A DNA stretch of 64,000 nucleotides, taken from Plicaturopsis crispa FD-325 SS-3. Its lineage: Eukaryota; Basidiomycota; Agaricomycetes; Amylocorticiales; Amylocorticiaceae. The notes beneath the pieces are model-generated. The model was not told the origin of the DNA, did no database searches, and saw only the letters and a program-made list of their open reading frames with translations. Positions 1 to 11,426 of the stretch are shown here, in pieces; the first letter of the stretch is position 1; every line of letters starts with the position of its first letter. The DNA is taken from NCBI GenBank assembly GCA_000827205.1, contig KN832555.1, positions 311,015 to 375,014 of the forward strand, written 5' to 3'. The position numbers were made by a program, and so were the translations under genes.

Positions 1-485
1 TTGCGGTGCTCCTCGAGAGCGATGCACCAAGGACCATTGGCGCCGCGCTGAGCACTTGGGGTGGGAGGTGCAGACGATGATGCGGCAGGTGAGTGACGCC
101 GATCCTGAGGCGTGTGCGGAAGATATCGGCTGGGGGTGGCTCGGCAGCGGCAACAAAGTGCGCGCTCTCATACTTAGAGAGATGTGAGTCGTGGTTCATC
201 TTTAGGCGGTGCAGACAATCAGAGGGAACGTACCTGTGTACTCCAGATGCAATGTATCCTATTCACCAATTTCATGCCAGGGCAGTTGTAGGGCAGGGCA
301 GTGATAGCGTAAGTAGAGCAAGCAACAAGAGAAACAGAACTATGGTTGTAAACGCAAGCTACGAGACGGACGCAAGTGAAGCTGTGGGGAAGCGTGGGAA
401 CAAGCGCGCCCAATGAGGCAACAAAATTTGTGAAATCCCGAATCTTCCGGGATCCGAAAGCGCGAACCCGGTAAATGCCCAGTAC
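1..485. other. no gene recognised at the left edge
   Basis: I see no convincing coding frame here. One 107-codon frame on the + strand (93-416) has no recognisable motif. It could include the tail of a gene lying to the left of the window. Confidence 0.3.
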
Positions 486-785
486 TAAGTTAAATTAATT
501 GACTGGACTGCGGATGTGCGACACGGCTGTGTGGCAATGTGTAGAATTTCTGGGAACAATTACAAGAGTGCTCCTGACCTCCAGAGGGCGTAGCAGTAAG
601 AATGATAAATGCGAGGGGTAGCTCGTCGTAATTTAAAGTTGACTGCGACACCCGGTGTGAGGCGCGTATCTCCCATGCCGATGCCAGACCACGATGGCAA
701 GTCATGCGAGAGTGACGAGGTGACCGTGACTCCGACGTCGTTCAAAAGAGGCGAGAACTGGATGTGTTTGCCGTCGATCCTAAAA
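486..785 (-). repeat. dispersed ~300-bp repeat, copy 1
   Basis: Read on the minus strand, this block matches 24743-25028 read on the plus strand almost throughout. Both begin near TTTTAGGATCGACGGCAAA and end near TTTAACTTA. Shared stretches include CTACCCCTCGCATTTATCAT and ACACATTGCCACACAGCCGT. The copies differ by substitutions and a small indel. Copy 1 keeps a 60-codon open frame on the minus strand (560-745), but I do not recognise the product. The family is unknown; no terminal repeats were seen. Confidence 0.75.
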
Positions 786-1453
786 TGAGATATGGCATAT
801 CCTGCATTATAAAGGTTCTGTCAAAGCTGAGCTGAAGCTGAGGAGAGGGCAAGATGACACGCGTCGAGGTCGCGACGAACAAAACGATAGCACTGTCATC
901 CGCTGCAGCTCTGAAGATCGTCGCTAAGATGTCGAGACTGTGGACACTGCAGCCACACGATCGCGTCGTCAGTACAGCCCTCCTGAGCGTGTAGGTGTCC
1001 ACGTACCTGCGTACTGTCCGTACGCCTGCTACGGATGCCATAAACTCGCGTGCATTGACGCGTAAAACGCGAGCCCGATAGAGGTGAAGCCTCGGCGTTG
1101 CCAGCGTATCATCGAGCTGTATGTCCTCAGATACCACTAGTCCGGTATTGTTGATGCGAGGCTTGCAGCTGCACGCTCTAAGATGAGCGCTAAAATTCGC
1201 TGGAGCCTGATATGGAGTATTGGCAAGACTTTCGGACGTCGACAGAAAGCGGCGCTGCAGCAAGTGGCGGCATTTTCCGAGCTCGCGGAGTTCAAAAGTG
1301 GGGACGGTACACGACGAAGTTCCAGTACTGGTGAGTGACCTTGTAAACCAAGTAAACAAGGTAACTTCTGCCATTTCTTCGTACACGCCTCAGGACTCTA
1401 CGACGCCGCATAACGACGCCGCATATCACGAATTCTAACACCGTTTGACGCAA
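786..1453. other. region upstream of SMC4, doubtful minus-strand ORF
   Basis: A minus-strand frame (742-1374 from its first ATG) stays open for about 210 codons but shows no domain and runs into the dispersed repeat. I treat it as doubtful. The stretch mainly serves as the upstream region of SMC4. Confidence 0.3.
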
Positions 1454-4400
1454 ATGCCGCCTCGAAGGTCCACGCGCTCTACGCGTGCCTCAATCGAACC
1501 AGAACCAGCACCCATCTCCGCCCCCAAGCGTAAACGCAGCACCTCTACCGCGGTCGAGGAGAAGGAAAATGCCGCACAGCCGCGTCGCTCGCGCACCTCG
1601 ACGCGTTCGTCGCGTGGATCGCTGCGGGACGTTGCAGAGATGGACGACGTGCCCGAAACAGACGAGGAGAAAGAGGAGGACGATACACCGCCGGTGAAGA
1701 GGGCTAGGCCGTCGCCCGAGGCGGAGGATAGCGAGGAGGAGGACGCGCCGAAGACTAAAGGCAGGAAGGCTGCACCCGCGAAGAAGGCAGCGCCTGCGAA
1801 GAAGGGTCCTGCGGTGTCGAAGAAACCGGCGACGAAGGTCGAGGAGGGGGAGGAGAGCGAACGGCCTAGGAGTCGTCGGGGAAGCAAGGCGAAGAAGGCG
1901 CAGGATGCGTCGGACGGAGAAGGAAGCGATGAGGAGGTGCCCCCGCCCCCGCCTAAAGGTCGTCGTGGAAGCAAGGCCAAGGCCACCGCGACAAAGCAGC
2001 CGGAGGACGATGAGGACGAGGCGGAGCAGCCAGTGTCGAAAGGCCGCCGTGCCAAGGCTGCGAAGGAGGCGGTGGTTCAGGAAGAAGAGGACGAGGACAG
2101 CGAGGAGGTCCAGCCACGCAAGAGAGGGGGGAGGCGCGCGCCCGCGAAAGTGAGCCAAGGGTCCTCGTCGGGCGCCTCGTCGTCCAAAAAGGCCGACGTC
2201 GACGAACCGATGGAGGAGCACCCGCCTGAATCTGACGAGGAGATCCCCATCATGAGCGGTCGCAAATCCAAGCCCGCAGCGCAGCGCAAGCCAGCATCGC
2301 CCCCGCAAGCCGAGGGCTCTGAGGCATCTGCGGAAGAGGAGGAGCAGTCGCTTCTCGATCCCCCCTCTGTCGAGGAAAAATCACTACTCGACCCCCCTGC
2401 CCAATCTGCGCCCGCCGCTGCAACGGAGCCCAAAGTGGAGGAACCCAAAGGTCCCAAGTCGCGTCTTGTCATCCACAAGATGGCACTCGTGAACTTCAAG
2501 AGTTACGCTGGCCGCCAGGAGATCGGGCCGTTTCACAAAGTAAGTTCGTGTCCATGATCTCTCGTAACCCCATAGCTGACCAGTATGCACACAGTCGTTC
2601 TCGAGTATCGTCGGCCCCAACGGATCGGGCAAGTCCAACACGATCGACGCGCTGCTGTTCGTTTTCGGATACCGCGCAAGCAAGATGCGCCAGGGCAAGC
2701 TCTCGGAGCTCATCCACAACTCCGCGCGACACCCCGACCTCGACGAATGCAGCGTCGAAGTGCACTTCCGGGAGATCATCGACCTCGTGCGTTCACGCCC
2801 CGTTCACCTACCTACCCACCTTCGTTTACTGATGTAGATACGTGTAGCCCGGGCCGGATGCGTACAAGGTCGTGCCGGGCTCGCAGCTGGTGGTCGCGCG
2901 CACGGCGTTCAAGAATAACTCGAGCAAGTACACTGTCAACGCGCGCGCGAGCACGTTCACCGAGGTGCAGACGCTCCTCAAAGGCCGCGGCATCGACCTC
3001 GACCATAAACGGTTCCTCATCCTCCAGGTGCTTATCTCCCTTCCCCCCCTTCCTCCTCCCAGATAACTCACGGACTTATGACAACAGGGAGAAGTAGAGA
3101 GCATCGCGCAAATGAAGCCCAAAGCGCCCACAGAGCACGAAGACGGGCTGCTCGAGTACCTCGAGGACATCATCGGCACGTCGCGGTACAAGGCGCCCAT
3201 CGAGGACGCGCTCGCCGGGATGGACGCGCTCTCGGAGGAGCGCGCGGAGAAGCTCGGAAGGCTGCGGCTCGTGGAGAAGGAGAAGAAGAGGCTGGAGGAG
3301 GGGAAGAGGGAGGCGGAGGGGTGGCTGAGGCTGCATAATGAGTGGACGCGCGCGCAGAGCAGGCTGTTCCAGTGGTACCTCTGGAAGTGTTTGGTCAATG
3401 ATGAGACTTATACTGCTAAAATCGTACGTGCTCGCTCGCTCGTGGTTCCGCTCGGTTTGGAAGATAACTCATGCTGCGATTTAGGCAGAGGCAGAGAAGG
3501 AGTTGGCGCAGGAGACCGAGAATAACAAGGACGATCTGACGCATCTCGAAATGCTGCAGAATCACTACGAAGAGCGTGGCAAGCTGTACGAGGTAATGCA
3601 TCCTTGCGGTCTATCAAGTACCATACAGGACTGACGATGCGCTCGTTGACAGGCAGTCAAAGCCGCTGCAGCGGAGGCTACGAAGGATCTTGCGGCGCAC
3701 GAGAAGGAGGAGGTCGGGCTCGATGAGCGCCGCAAACATGCTAACGGCAAAGCCAAGAAACTGAAGAAATCTCTGCAAGATGTAAGTCTTCATTGTCATT
3801 GATCCACGCTTTGAGCCAAGCTAATCACTGTACGGGGTATATAGGATGAGAAGGCTAAGGCGGAAGCCGTACGGGCTATCTCGGACAGCGCGGAGAAGAT
3901 GGAGCGCGAGAAGGCGAAGGTTGAAGAGCACGAAGAGAGCCTTGAGCGGGAGGAGAAAGTCCTCGAGGGGATCCGTGACAGTCTCAAAGGTATTATATCT
4001 GCCCCGCGTTCTCACACTTCCGCGTACTGACAACTTGACTACCGCGCACAGACAAGACCCAGGTTTTCCACGACCAGATCGAGGTCAAGCAGAAAGAGCT
4101 GCAGCCGTGGACGGCCAAGATCAACACCAAGCAGGCGGAAGTGGATGTCGCTACGAGCGAGCGCGATGCGCTGGCCAAGAAGGCAGAGGCGATCAAAGAG
4201 GCGGGCCGTGAAGCCAATGAAGCGCTGCAAAAGCTCCAGGAAGATCAGCAAGCCAAGGTATGTTTGGAGGACGTGCGAGGGCCAAAAGCGTTCCATACTT
4301 ATGTTGCATATAGATCGCCGAATTGGACGAGGTGAAGGAGAACAGGGCGAATTTGCAGACGGAGGTCAGAGAAGGACAGAGGAAGCTTAATGTAAGCCCA

Positions 4401-7326
4401 CCGTAGCTATCTATCCCTGTAAGTCATTGCTGACTTCCAAGTTCAGGAGACGCAAGCGCTCGTGCAGCAGCTGCGTACCAAAGCCTCTTCCTCCCGCCAG
4501 AAGGCCGAGGAGGCAAAGGCCTCGCAAGCTGCTAGCACCTCGCAGAACAAGGTCTTGGATAGTCTTACCCGCCTGAAGACCGCGGGGCGGATCTCTGGTT
4601 TCCACGTGAGTAACCCGTACCTTCTCCTTGTAGTCTCGCTTATACATGAACAGGGCCGCCTTGGGAGCCTTGGCACAATCCCGGACAAGTACGATGTCGC
4701 GGTCTCCACCGCATGCGGTGCCCTCAATAACCTGGTAGTCGACACCGTCGAGCAAGGCCAGAGCTGTATCGAGTACCTGCGAAAGCAGAACATCGGCCGC
4801 GCCTCCTTCCTCGTCCTCGAGAAGCTCTCGCAGACCAACGGCCTCGAGAAAATCGCCACCCCAGAGAACGTCCCTCGTCTCTTCGACCTCATCAAGCCGA
4901 AGGAACCTCGTTTCGCTCCGGCGTTCTTCAAAGGTGTGGGCAACACCCTCGTAGCGGACGACCTGGAGCAGGCGAACCGCATTGCGTTCGGAGGACAGCG
5001 CCGCTGGAGGGTCGTTACCCTCGCCGGACAGCTCATCGACTCCTCTGGCACCATGTCGGGTGGTGGAAACCACGTCGCAAGGGGCGGAATGAGCTCGAAG
5101 CTTGCCGCCGAGGCGGTTCGTCCTGAGACGCTCAGGGTGTATGAGCAGGAGAGCGAGGAGGCCAGTCAGCAGCTTGAGTCGGCGATACAGGAGCTGAGGA
5201 GGATAGAGAGCGAAGTCGAGGAGCTGGGGAGATCGGGTCCGCAATTGGACATTACCCTCGAGAAGATCGAACTCGATATCAAGAACGGCTCTAAGCGCAT
5301 CGCGGATGCTGAGAAGCGTGTGCGCGAACTGAAGTAAGTCGTTCGACCGTGTGTATGGTAGCGTGCGCTTATTTGCTCGGGGTAGATCACAGAGTAAACC
5401 GGACGCCAGCGACATCGCACGCATTTCCTCGCTGGAAAAAGAGATTGCATCTTCGTCGCGAGAACTTGAAGCCCTCCAGGAGAAGTCGGGCGCCATCGAG
5501 AAAGCCATCCAAGACCTGGAGAAAAAGATCCTCGATATCGGAGGCGCCAAGCTCTTGACGCAGAAATCCAAGGTCGACGGTTTGCGGCTGCACATCAACC
5601 TAGCCAACGACGAGATCACCAAAGCTGAAGTCGCGAAAGCCAAAGCCGAGAAGGACTCTGTGAAATTTGAGAACGCCATCACTGCGAATCGGGCGGCCTT
5701 GGACGAGGTCGAACGCGAACTGGTCGAGCTGAATGAACAGCTGGAGGAATGTCAGCAATATGTGACTAGCCTACGCTCGAAAGTCGAGGACGCACAGGCT
5801 GCCGCAGAAAATTCGAAGGAGGACATCGAGAAACTGAAGTCCGAGCTTGATGCAAAGACAGAGGAAATCCAAGCATTCAGGCAAAAGGAGGTCAGCAATG
5901 CCATCTTTCTTGCTCTAGCGATCATGCATTGACTTTATCAATGTCAGATGGAGCTACAACAGACCTTGACTGACTTGAGAAAGGAAGTCGCTGAAAATGA
6001 CCGGACGCTGAACCATTGGCAAAAAGAGCACGACAAGTTGAAGTTGGAAGAGATCGAGTAAGCTCGCCCTTATCTATCTCGTGTGTCTAGACTGATACTT
6101 TTGAAGTGATGATGACGAGGAGGACGAAGAGGAACGCAATGGCAATGAAGGCAATATCGATGCTGAACATGCCGAGGAGGATGCTGAGATGCGAGATGAC
6201 GGCGACGGGCCTCGGGTTAAATCCGAGCCTAGCGAAGGTGCTCTACGACAGAGGAAAGAAAGCCGTGAGGGCACGCCATCTTTCGAGTTACACATATACA
6301 GTGTTGAGGAGCTTTCTACCTTCAAGAGGCGGGAGATGGTTGCAGATATCGAACTTCTCGACGGTGAGTCTTTCATATCCCGGCCCGTTCATTATTCTAA
6401 TGCGTCTCTTGTCCAGAAAAACTGAAGAACGCGAAACCCAACATGAGCGTTCTCAAGGAATATCGCAAACGCGAAGAGGAGTTCTTGAAACGCGCCAAGG
6501 ACCTTGAGCAAATCACCGCTCTCCGCGACGAGCAGAAGCAGAAATACGATAGCCTGCGCAAGCAACGCCTCGACGAATTCATGACTGGCTTCAGCTTGAT
6601 TTCGATGAAGCTCAAGGAGATGTATCAGGTATGTCGCCATCCGCCGTGTCTGCGGTCCCCTCGCTGACGCTACCCAGATGATAACGCTTGGCGGGAACGC
6701 CGAACTTGAGCTCGTGGACAGCATGGACCCGTTCTCGGAGGGCATTATCTTTAGTGTCATGCCGCCTAAGAAGAGCTGGAAGAACATCTCGAATCTCTCG
6801 GGCGGTGAAAAGGTGTGCAACTACCCAACATTCTCCGGATCTTGGCTGAATATATACGGTTCAGACTCTGAGCTCTCTAGCTCTGGTATTCGCCCTTCAT
6901 GTTTTCAAGGTACGAGAACAGTCTTCGTTGATCAAACCATGTCCTCATGACCTGAATACAGCCGACACCTCTGTACTTCATGGATGAGATCGACGCTGCC
7001 CTCGACTTCCGCAACGTGTCCATTGTCGCCAACTACATCAAGGACCGCACGAAGAATGCCCAGTTCATCATCATCTCACTTCGGTCAGTCTACTTTCCTT
7101 GTTCCCTGCGTACTGTTTACTCATGCTGCCGCACAGGAATGATATGTTCGAGCTTAGCCATCGCCTCATCGGTATTTACAAGACAGCCAACGCCACGCAG
7201 AGTATGTGGCAATGTTCAGCTCCGATCCTTGCGCCGACATTTAACGTTTGTTATTCAGGCATCTCTATCGACAATCACGCGTTGACGACACTGCCTATAT
7301 CCTCTTCCACCAAAGCCAGCGCCTGA
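1454..7326 (+). CDS. SMC4: condensin subunit SMC4
   Basis: This is the structural maintenance of chromosomes ATPase of condensin, which pairs with SMC2 to compact mitotic chromosomes. About 20 exons join in frame to a ~1605-aa protein. Residues 1-340 are a long charged, low-complexity extension rich in K, E, P and S. The core begins with MALVNFKSYAGRQEIGPF. Walker A is GPNGSGKS (about 369-376), split off by the first intron (2540-2594). Next come KMRQGKLSELIHNS, typical of SMC4, then a long coiled coil, a hinge in the large exon 4654-5333, a second coil, the ABC signature NLSGGEK (about 1500-1506) and Walker B PTPLYFMDEIDAALD (about 1522-1536). The ATG at 1454 is the first in frame; the same frame is open slightly upstream but without an ATG. 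The family is usually 1,250-1,550 aa, so this copy is at the long end. Confidence 0.96.
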
Positions 7327-7422
7327 ATTATGTATGCTATTTTCTTGCAAGTCTATTACTTCGTATTCCTGTACCTGTATCATGTAGAAGTGTGTAATCG
7401 AGGATTTCTACCGTAACGTCGC

Positions 7423-8945
7423 CTACTTTCGCCAAAATGATTGCACCAACTCCCCAAGGCTCATATGCTCCCACTGCGCACCAATAGTACGTTCCAGATC
7501 GGAGGAAACGTCCTCGTTCGGGTAGCGCTCTGGTAGTAGTATCAGCGGATCTGCAACAAACCATGGATGTCGCAATGCTTCTGCTGCATGCAAACGCTGA
7601 TCAGGCGGATATACGAGAAACCGATGGAGAAGATCGAAGGCGGAAGGCGTTCGTTCGGCAGTGGGGAGGTGAGCGGTACCCTGCGCGGGCTTCTCGGATG
7701 GCGGGAGATTGGGAAGGAGCGACGACAAATCGACCGGAGGAACCTCCATAAACGTCAGTTTGGATGCATCTGGCAATTCTTTGAAAGTCTGTGTGGCGAT
7801 CAGGACTGAAGGGGCAAGGGGCACAAGGCTTGATCATACCGGCCATGTTTGTTCAGTAGGGGTCCCCAGTATTTTGAATATACTCCAAGCCAGTCCAATC
7901 TGACCGCGTTCAGCGTCGAACAGGGCATCTCTGCACCACACTGTATCGGGGTCATTGATATCCAACGTACGAGGTACGATGAAGGGGCCTAGCGATTTCC
8001 CGCCGTCACGGCCATCTTCTTCGTCTTCGTCGGATTCATCGTCCGCTGGACAGAGCCTCAAGGCGGTGAAGAAATCTGTAAGGGTCACGCCGAAGCTCCA
8101 AAGGTCTGTCGCGCGAGCATCATACGACTGGGGGCCGAACAGGAGCTCAGGCGCACGATAATGTCTTCGTGAACAACAGTCAGTATGCAGTGGCAATGAC
8201 TCTACGGAATGGCCTACCCTGTAGCGACATCAAAGTACATTCTATGGGCGTCCTCTGGCCACAGATCGTGGCGTTTTTCATCGTTGTTGTCCGTGTCTTC
8301 CCATGCAATACCGAAGTCGACCAATTTAACGCAGCCTTCGGCGTCGAGAAGAATATTTCCAGGCTTTATATCGCGGTGTGCGATTCCACGACGATGCAGA
8401 TATGCGAGGGCTTGGAGTACCTGGAATACAATGGACTTCACCGCGACGAGGAAACGAGACTCCTGGATGCTTGACTTGGAACCTTTATCCAGGGACAGCA
8501 AGCAGTAAGGAGAGAAATCAGGCAGGGACAGAAGCACAGTCAAAACAATGGGCTCGTAAGGCATCCAAAAGCGCAAAAGCGACGCTTCCTTGTCAATGTC
8601 ATGGCCGAGAACTTGTATGACCTACGAAAGGCTTAGAATACATCCACGGAGTAGGTAAAACATTCTGCACTCACGTTGACATGCGACAAGCTCAGCAGAA
8701 TACGCAGTTCCTTCCGGATATCATGTGGCGCTTTGGAGAATTTGCGACGTATTGTCGCCGATTTGATAGCTATCCATTGCGGGTGGTTCCCTTGTGACAC
8801 GACCTGGACACAGGAAACAGTTGACACGGGGCCCTCTCCTATGATCGTCGGTGACCCTATAAACTAAATCACTAGGTAAGCATGCACATAAAATAGTACA
8901 CTGTAGCAGACGTACAGTGAAAGGGTATTTTCCCTCGGTGTCCAT
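7423..8945 (-). CDS. CMGC-type protein kinase, CAK1/Csk1-like
   Basis: Ser/Thr kinase. Five exons (8945-8916, 8863-8675, 8621-8218, 8164-7840, 7788-7423) give about 437 aa. The glycine-rich loop reads IGEGPVSTV (18-26). The ATP-binding lysine is in WIAIK (K44). The catalytic loop is HRDIKPGN (155-162) and the metal site DFG is at 175-177. The activation segment ends in [11 protein letters not shown], as in cyclin-dependent-kinase relatives. An acidic insert ([10 protein letters not shown]) sits in the C-lobe, and the C-terminal lobe includes [20 protein letters not shown]. The usual CDK PSTAIRE helix is not evident, which fits the divergent CDK-activating kinases of fungi. That assignment is inferred from overall character, and another CMGC subfamily is possible. 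It is convergent with SMC4, with only about 100 bp between the stops. Confidence 0.85.
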
Positions 8946-9440
8946 GATTTAATCCTCAGGTGGACAAGCTAGTTGGCAATGGTACCTCGACGCGCTCCAA
9001 GCGCTCGGCCTGTCACGTTCGCGCGCGCTGCCGCGTCCAATTCTTGACAAATGTCAAGTACTAGTGGCCAACTTGTTCTGGAGAGATCTTTCTGAACAAT
9101 CTGCTTCGAACGACAATCAGCGGAGGAGAAATGTTGAGTTCGTGTACTGACTTACGTTCGTGGATCGAGAGATCTGTCGCTGGCCTCTATCCGATACTCG
9201 AGTGAGCTCCGACGCCGCGGCGCTTGCTTTCAGCATCCCTTCATTCCGACGACCACGAGCATAAGGGGCGCAGAGGCTCCGGAGGACTGCGCTCTTGGGT
9301 GAGACTTCAAGTTGTATCTTGGACAACCTGTTGAAGTGACTACATATGGCTGACGCGACGAGCTGGGGCAGGGCTTTCTGTCGGTGTGGATAAGGCGCGT
9401 TGACCGAAATTCACCTGCGCGCCACTTGCAGAGCATTCTC
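8946..9440. promoter_or_regulatory. divergent intergenic region
   Basis: About 500 bp separate the start of the kinase (-) from the F-box gene (+), so it should hold both promoters. No gene and no clear regulatory motif was recognised. Confidence 0.35.
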
Positions 9441-11104
9441 ATGCATCGCTGCCTAACGATTCTCGATGTACTCCTGGTCATATTCGAATCGCAGGGGATT
9501 ACGAGCCGCGACCTTTCGCGGCTAGCCAGAACGTGTACGACATTCTGCGCGCCAGCATTGGATATACTCTGGCGCGGCCAGGAAGGGCTCTGTGCCCTTC
9601 TCGAGTGTATGCCGCCGGATCTGTGGAACATTGGAACATGGGAGCATGAACCGGGTCTTGGTGGGCCTCCTAGAAAGCACATGGTACGCCTGTATCAATA
9701 ATCTATACGTCGGTGCACTTATTCATCTCAATTTAGACATTACGGAGGCCTATCGTTGCCAATGACTGGACGAGATTCAAGTTCTATGCCAACCGAATGC
9801 GGACTCTTGACTTGGGAAGAAGTGGGAGTGGCGTTATTCTTGACCTCTGGGATTCTAGTGCGCTGTTGGCTGCCCCCGAAATACCTGCGATGCGCAACAT
9901 CAAAAAGCTCAGCATCGACCTCGGTGCTCCGAACGGTGTCTTAATGTGGTTTCGACTGATTGCTAGGGACCGCATCGTCACGCTCACAATCTACAACTAC
10001 TACTTCGGGGCCTACTCCGAAATGGGCACTTCCTTCCTATCGAATATGCCAGCTGCGTTGCCGAACGTCAGAAAATTCAAAATAAGCTATGAGCTCGTCG
10101 GCACAGCAGTCATTCAGACCGCCTGCAATGGCTGGCCACAACTCCATAAATTGGTGGCAGACGACGTAGACCTCTCTGCGACGGCTCTGTTGAGTCTTTC
10201 CGCGTTGCCCAAGCTCTCCATGCTCCGGTTCGATTGGCACGGGCTTCCCGAGGACCTTTGGGAACTATCCAGAGCGCCATCCCAACATCGTTTCCCGGCG
10301 CTCCGTAGGCTCGTCATCTATCTCCCCGACGAGTGTACATTGGACACCTGCTGTCCACTCCTGGCCCTCTCGAAATTTCCGCAGCTGGAAGAAATAAACT
10401 GTTTCGAAGAAGCCGAGGAAGGCTCAGCAAACTCGGTTTCAGCCTGGAACCTCTTGTTAACGACGTTGGGGAACGCGTGCTCTCCCACTACCATAAAGAA
10501 AATTAACCTTGGTGAAGAGAGTAAACCCGAAGCTGACCCCCCGGCTTCTTGGAGTCCTACTCCACTACTAGATATCGCGTCGCTGGAGCCTTTGCTGCCC
10601 TTTCGCCACCTTGTCGAATTTTCTTGCTCCGCCTACTTTGCATTCGACTTGGGCGACGCCGATGTCGAGAAAATGGCACGCGCTTGGCCCTCGCTGAACG
10701 TCCTGGAACTTGCTTATGATTTGTGGGGCTGGAGAAAGCCATCGAGGATCACCATTAAAGGACTGATGTCCCTCATCCGCCTCTGTCCGGATCTAGCCAG
10801 GCTGTCTATCGTCATCAACGCCAGTGCGGTCAACATTCCCTTCCCAAACGACCTTCCAGTACCGGCGAACGACAAGCTTATCACCATTGCCCTCCAGAAC
10901 TCCGAGATCGACGATCCATCAGCCATCGCTGCCCTATTTTCCACCACACTCCCCAACCTTCGTTCCATCAAATACTGGTGCGGGACGCGGCCCATATCAG
11001 ACATCAGCCCTACAGCGCAAGAGATAGAACAGTACCGCGCTCGATGGGCGGAAGTAGAGAAGGTCTTAAGCTCTACCGACGGTCATAACGCCCTTGGACG
11101 GTAG
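9441..11104 (+). CDS. F-box/LRR-type protein, copy 1
   Basis: Two exons (9441-9683 and 9737-11104) give about 536 aa. The first 45 residues form an F-box-like helix bundle: a short hydrophobic start (CLTILDVLLVIFE) followed by LSRLARTCTTFCAPALDILW. The rest has the leucine-spaced layout typical of the large F-box/LRR-type families of mushrooms, with LSMLRFDWHG and ARAWPSLNVLELAYD as examples. Such proteins are expected to be substrate receptors of SCF ubiquitin ligases; no substrate can be inferred. The nearest relative in the window is 22995-24655, with the same intron position and parallel motifs (DWTRFKFYANRMRTL versus DWQRFKFYADRMRTL). The start is the ATG opening the conserved MHRCLT.. 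block, also present in the paralog. Confidence 0.8.
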
Positions 11105-11426
11105 GGTCACCAGGCGTAGGATCCTAGGAGTGTCAATTATAAACTACATACCACTGAATATTGACCGAGTGCACCTACACCTCTAAGGACTTGATACAAA
11201 ACCGCGCCGTTCCATACTTAGTACTAGAGTGCAGCATTCGCGTGCATGTGAGTTGTATGTGAGGTATAGATTGGTTCCAAGCAGTCCACCAGATACGTAG
11301 CACATGCCTCGAAGCAAAGAATCGTGAAGATTGGATTTAGGGTATATAAACGAAGTTTACAGACGTGGACTCAACGACTGCCACACCCCGTCCAGAAAGT
11401 GCAATTGGGACTTGGACGACGCGCGA
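11105..11426. other. convergent intergenic region
   Basis: About 320 bp between the stop codons of the F-box gene (+) and the DUF2235 gene (-). I see no gene here; it should hold both 3' ends. Confidence 0.4.

Noticed and set aside
742-1386. 214-codon minus-strand frame upstream of SMC4
   Set aside because: No recognisable domain. It overlaps the dispersed repeat, and the same interval has competing plus-strand frames.
1490-2308. Long minus-strand frame opposite SMC4 exon 1
   Set aside because: Shadow of the biased codon use in the charged N-terminal extension.
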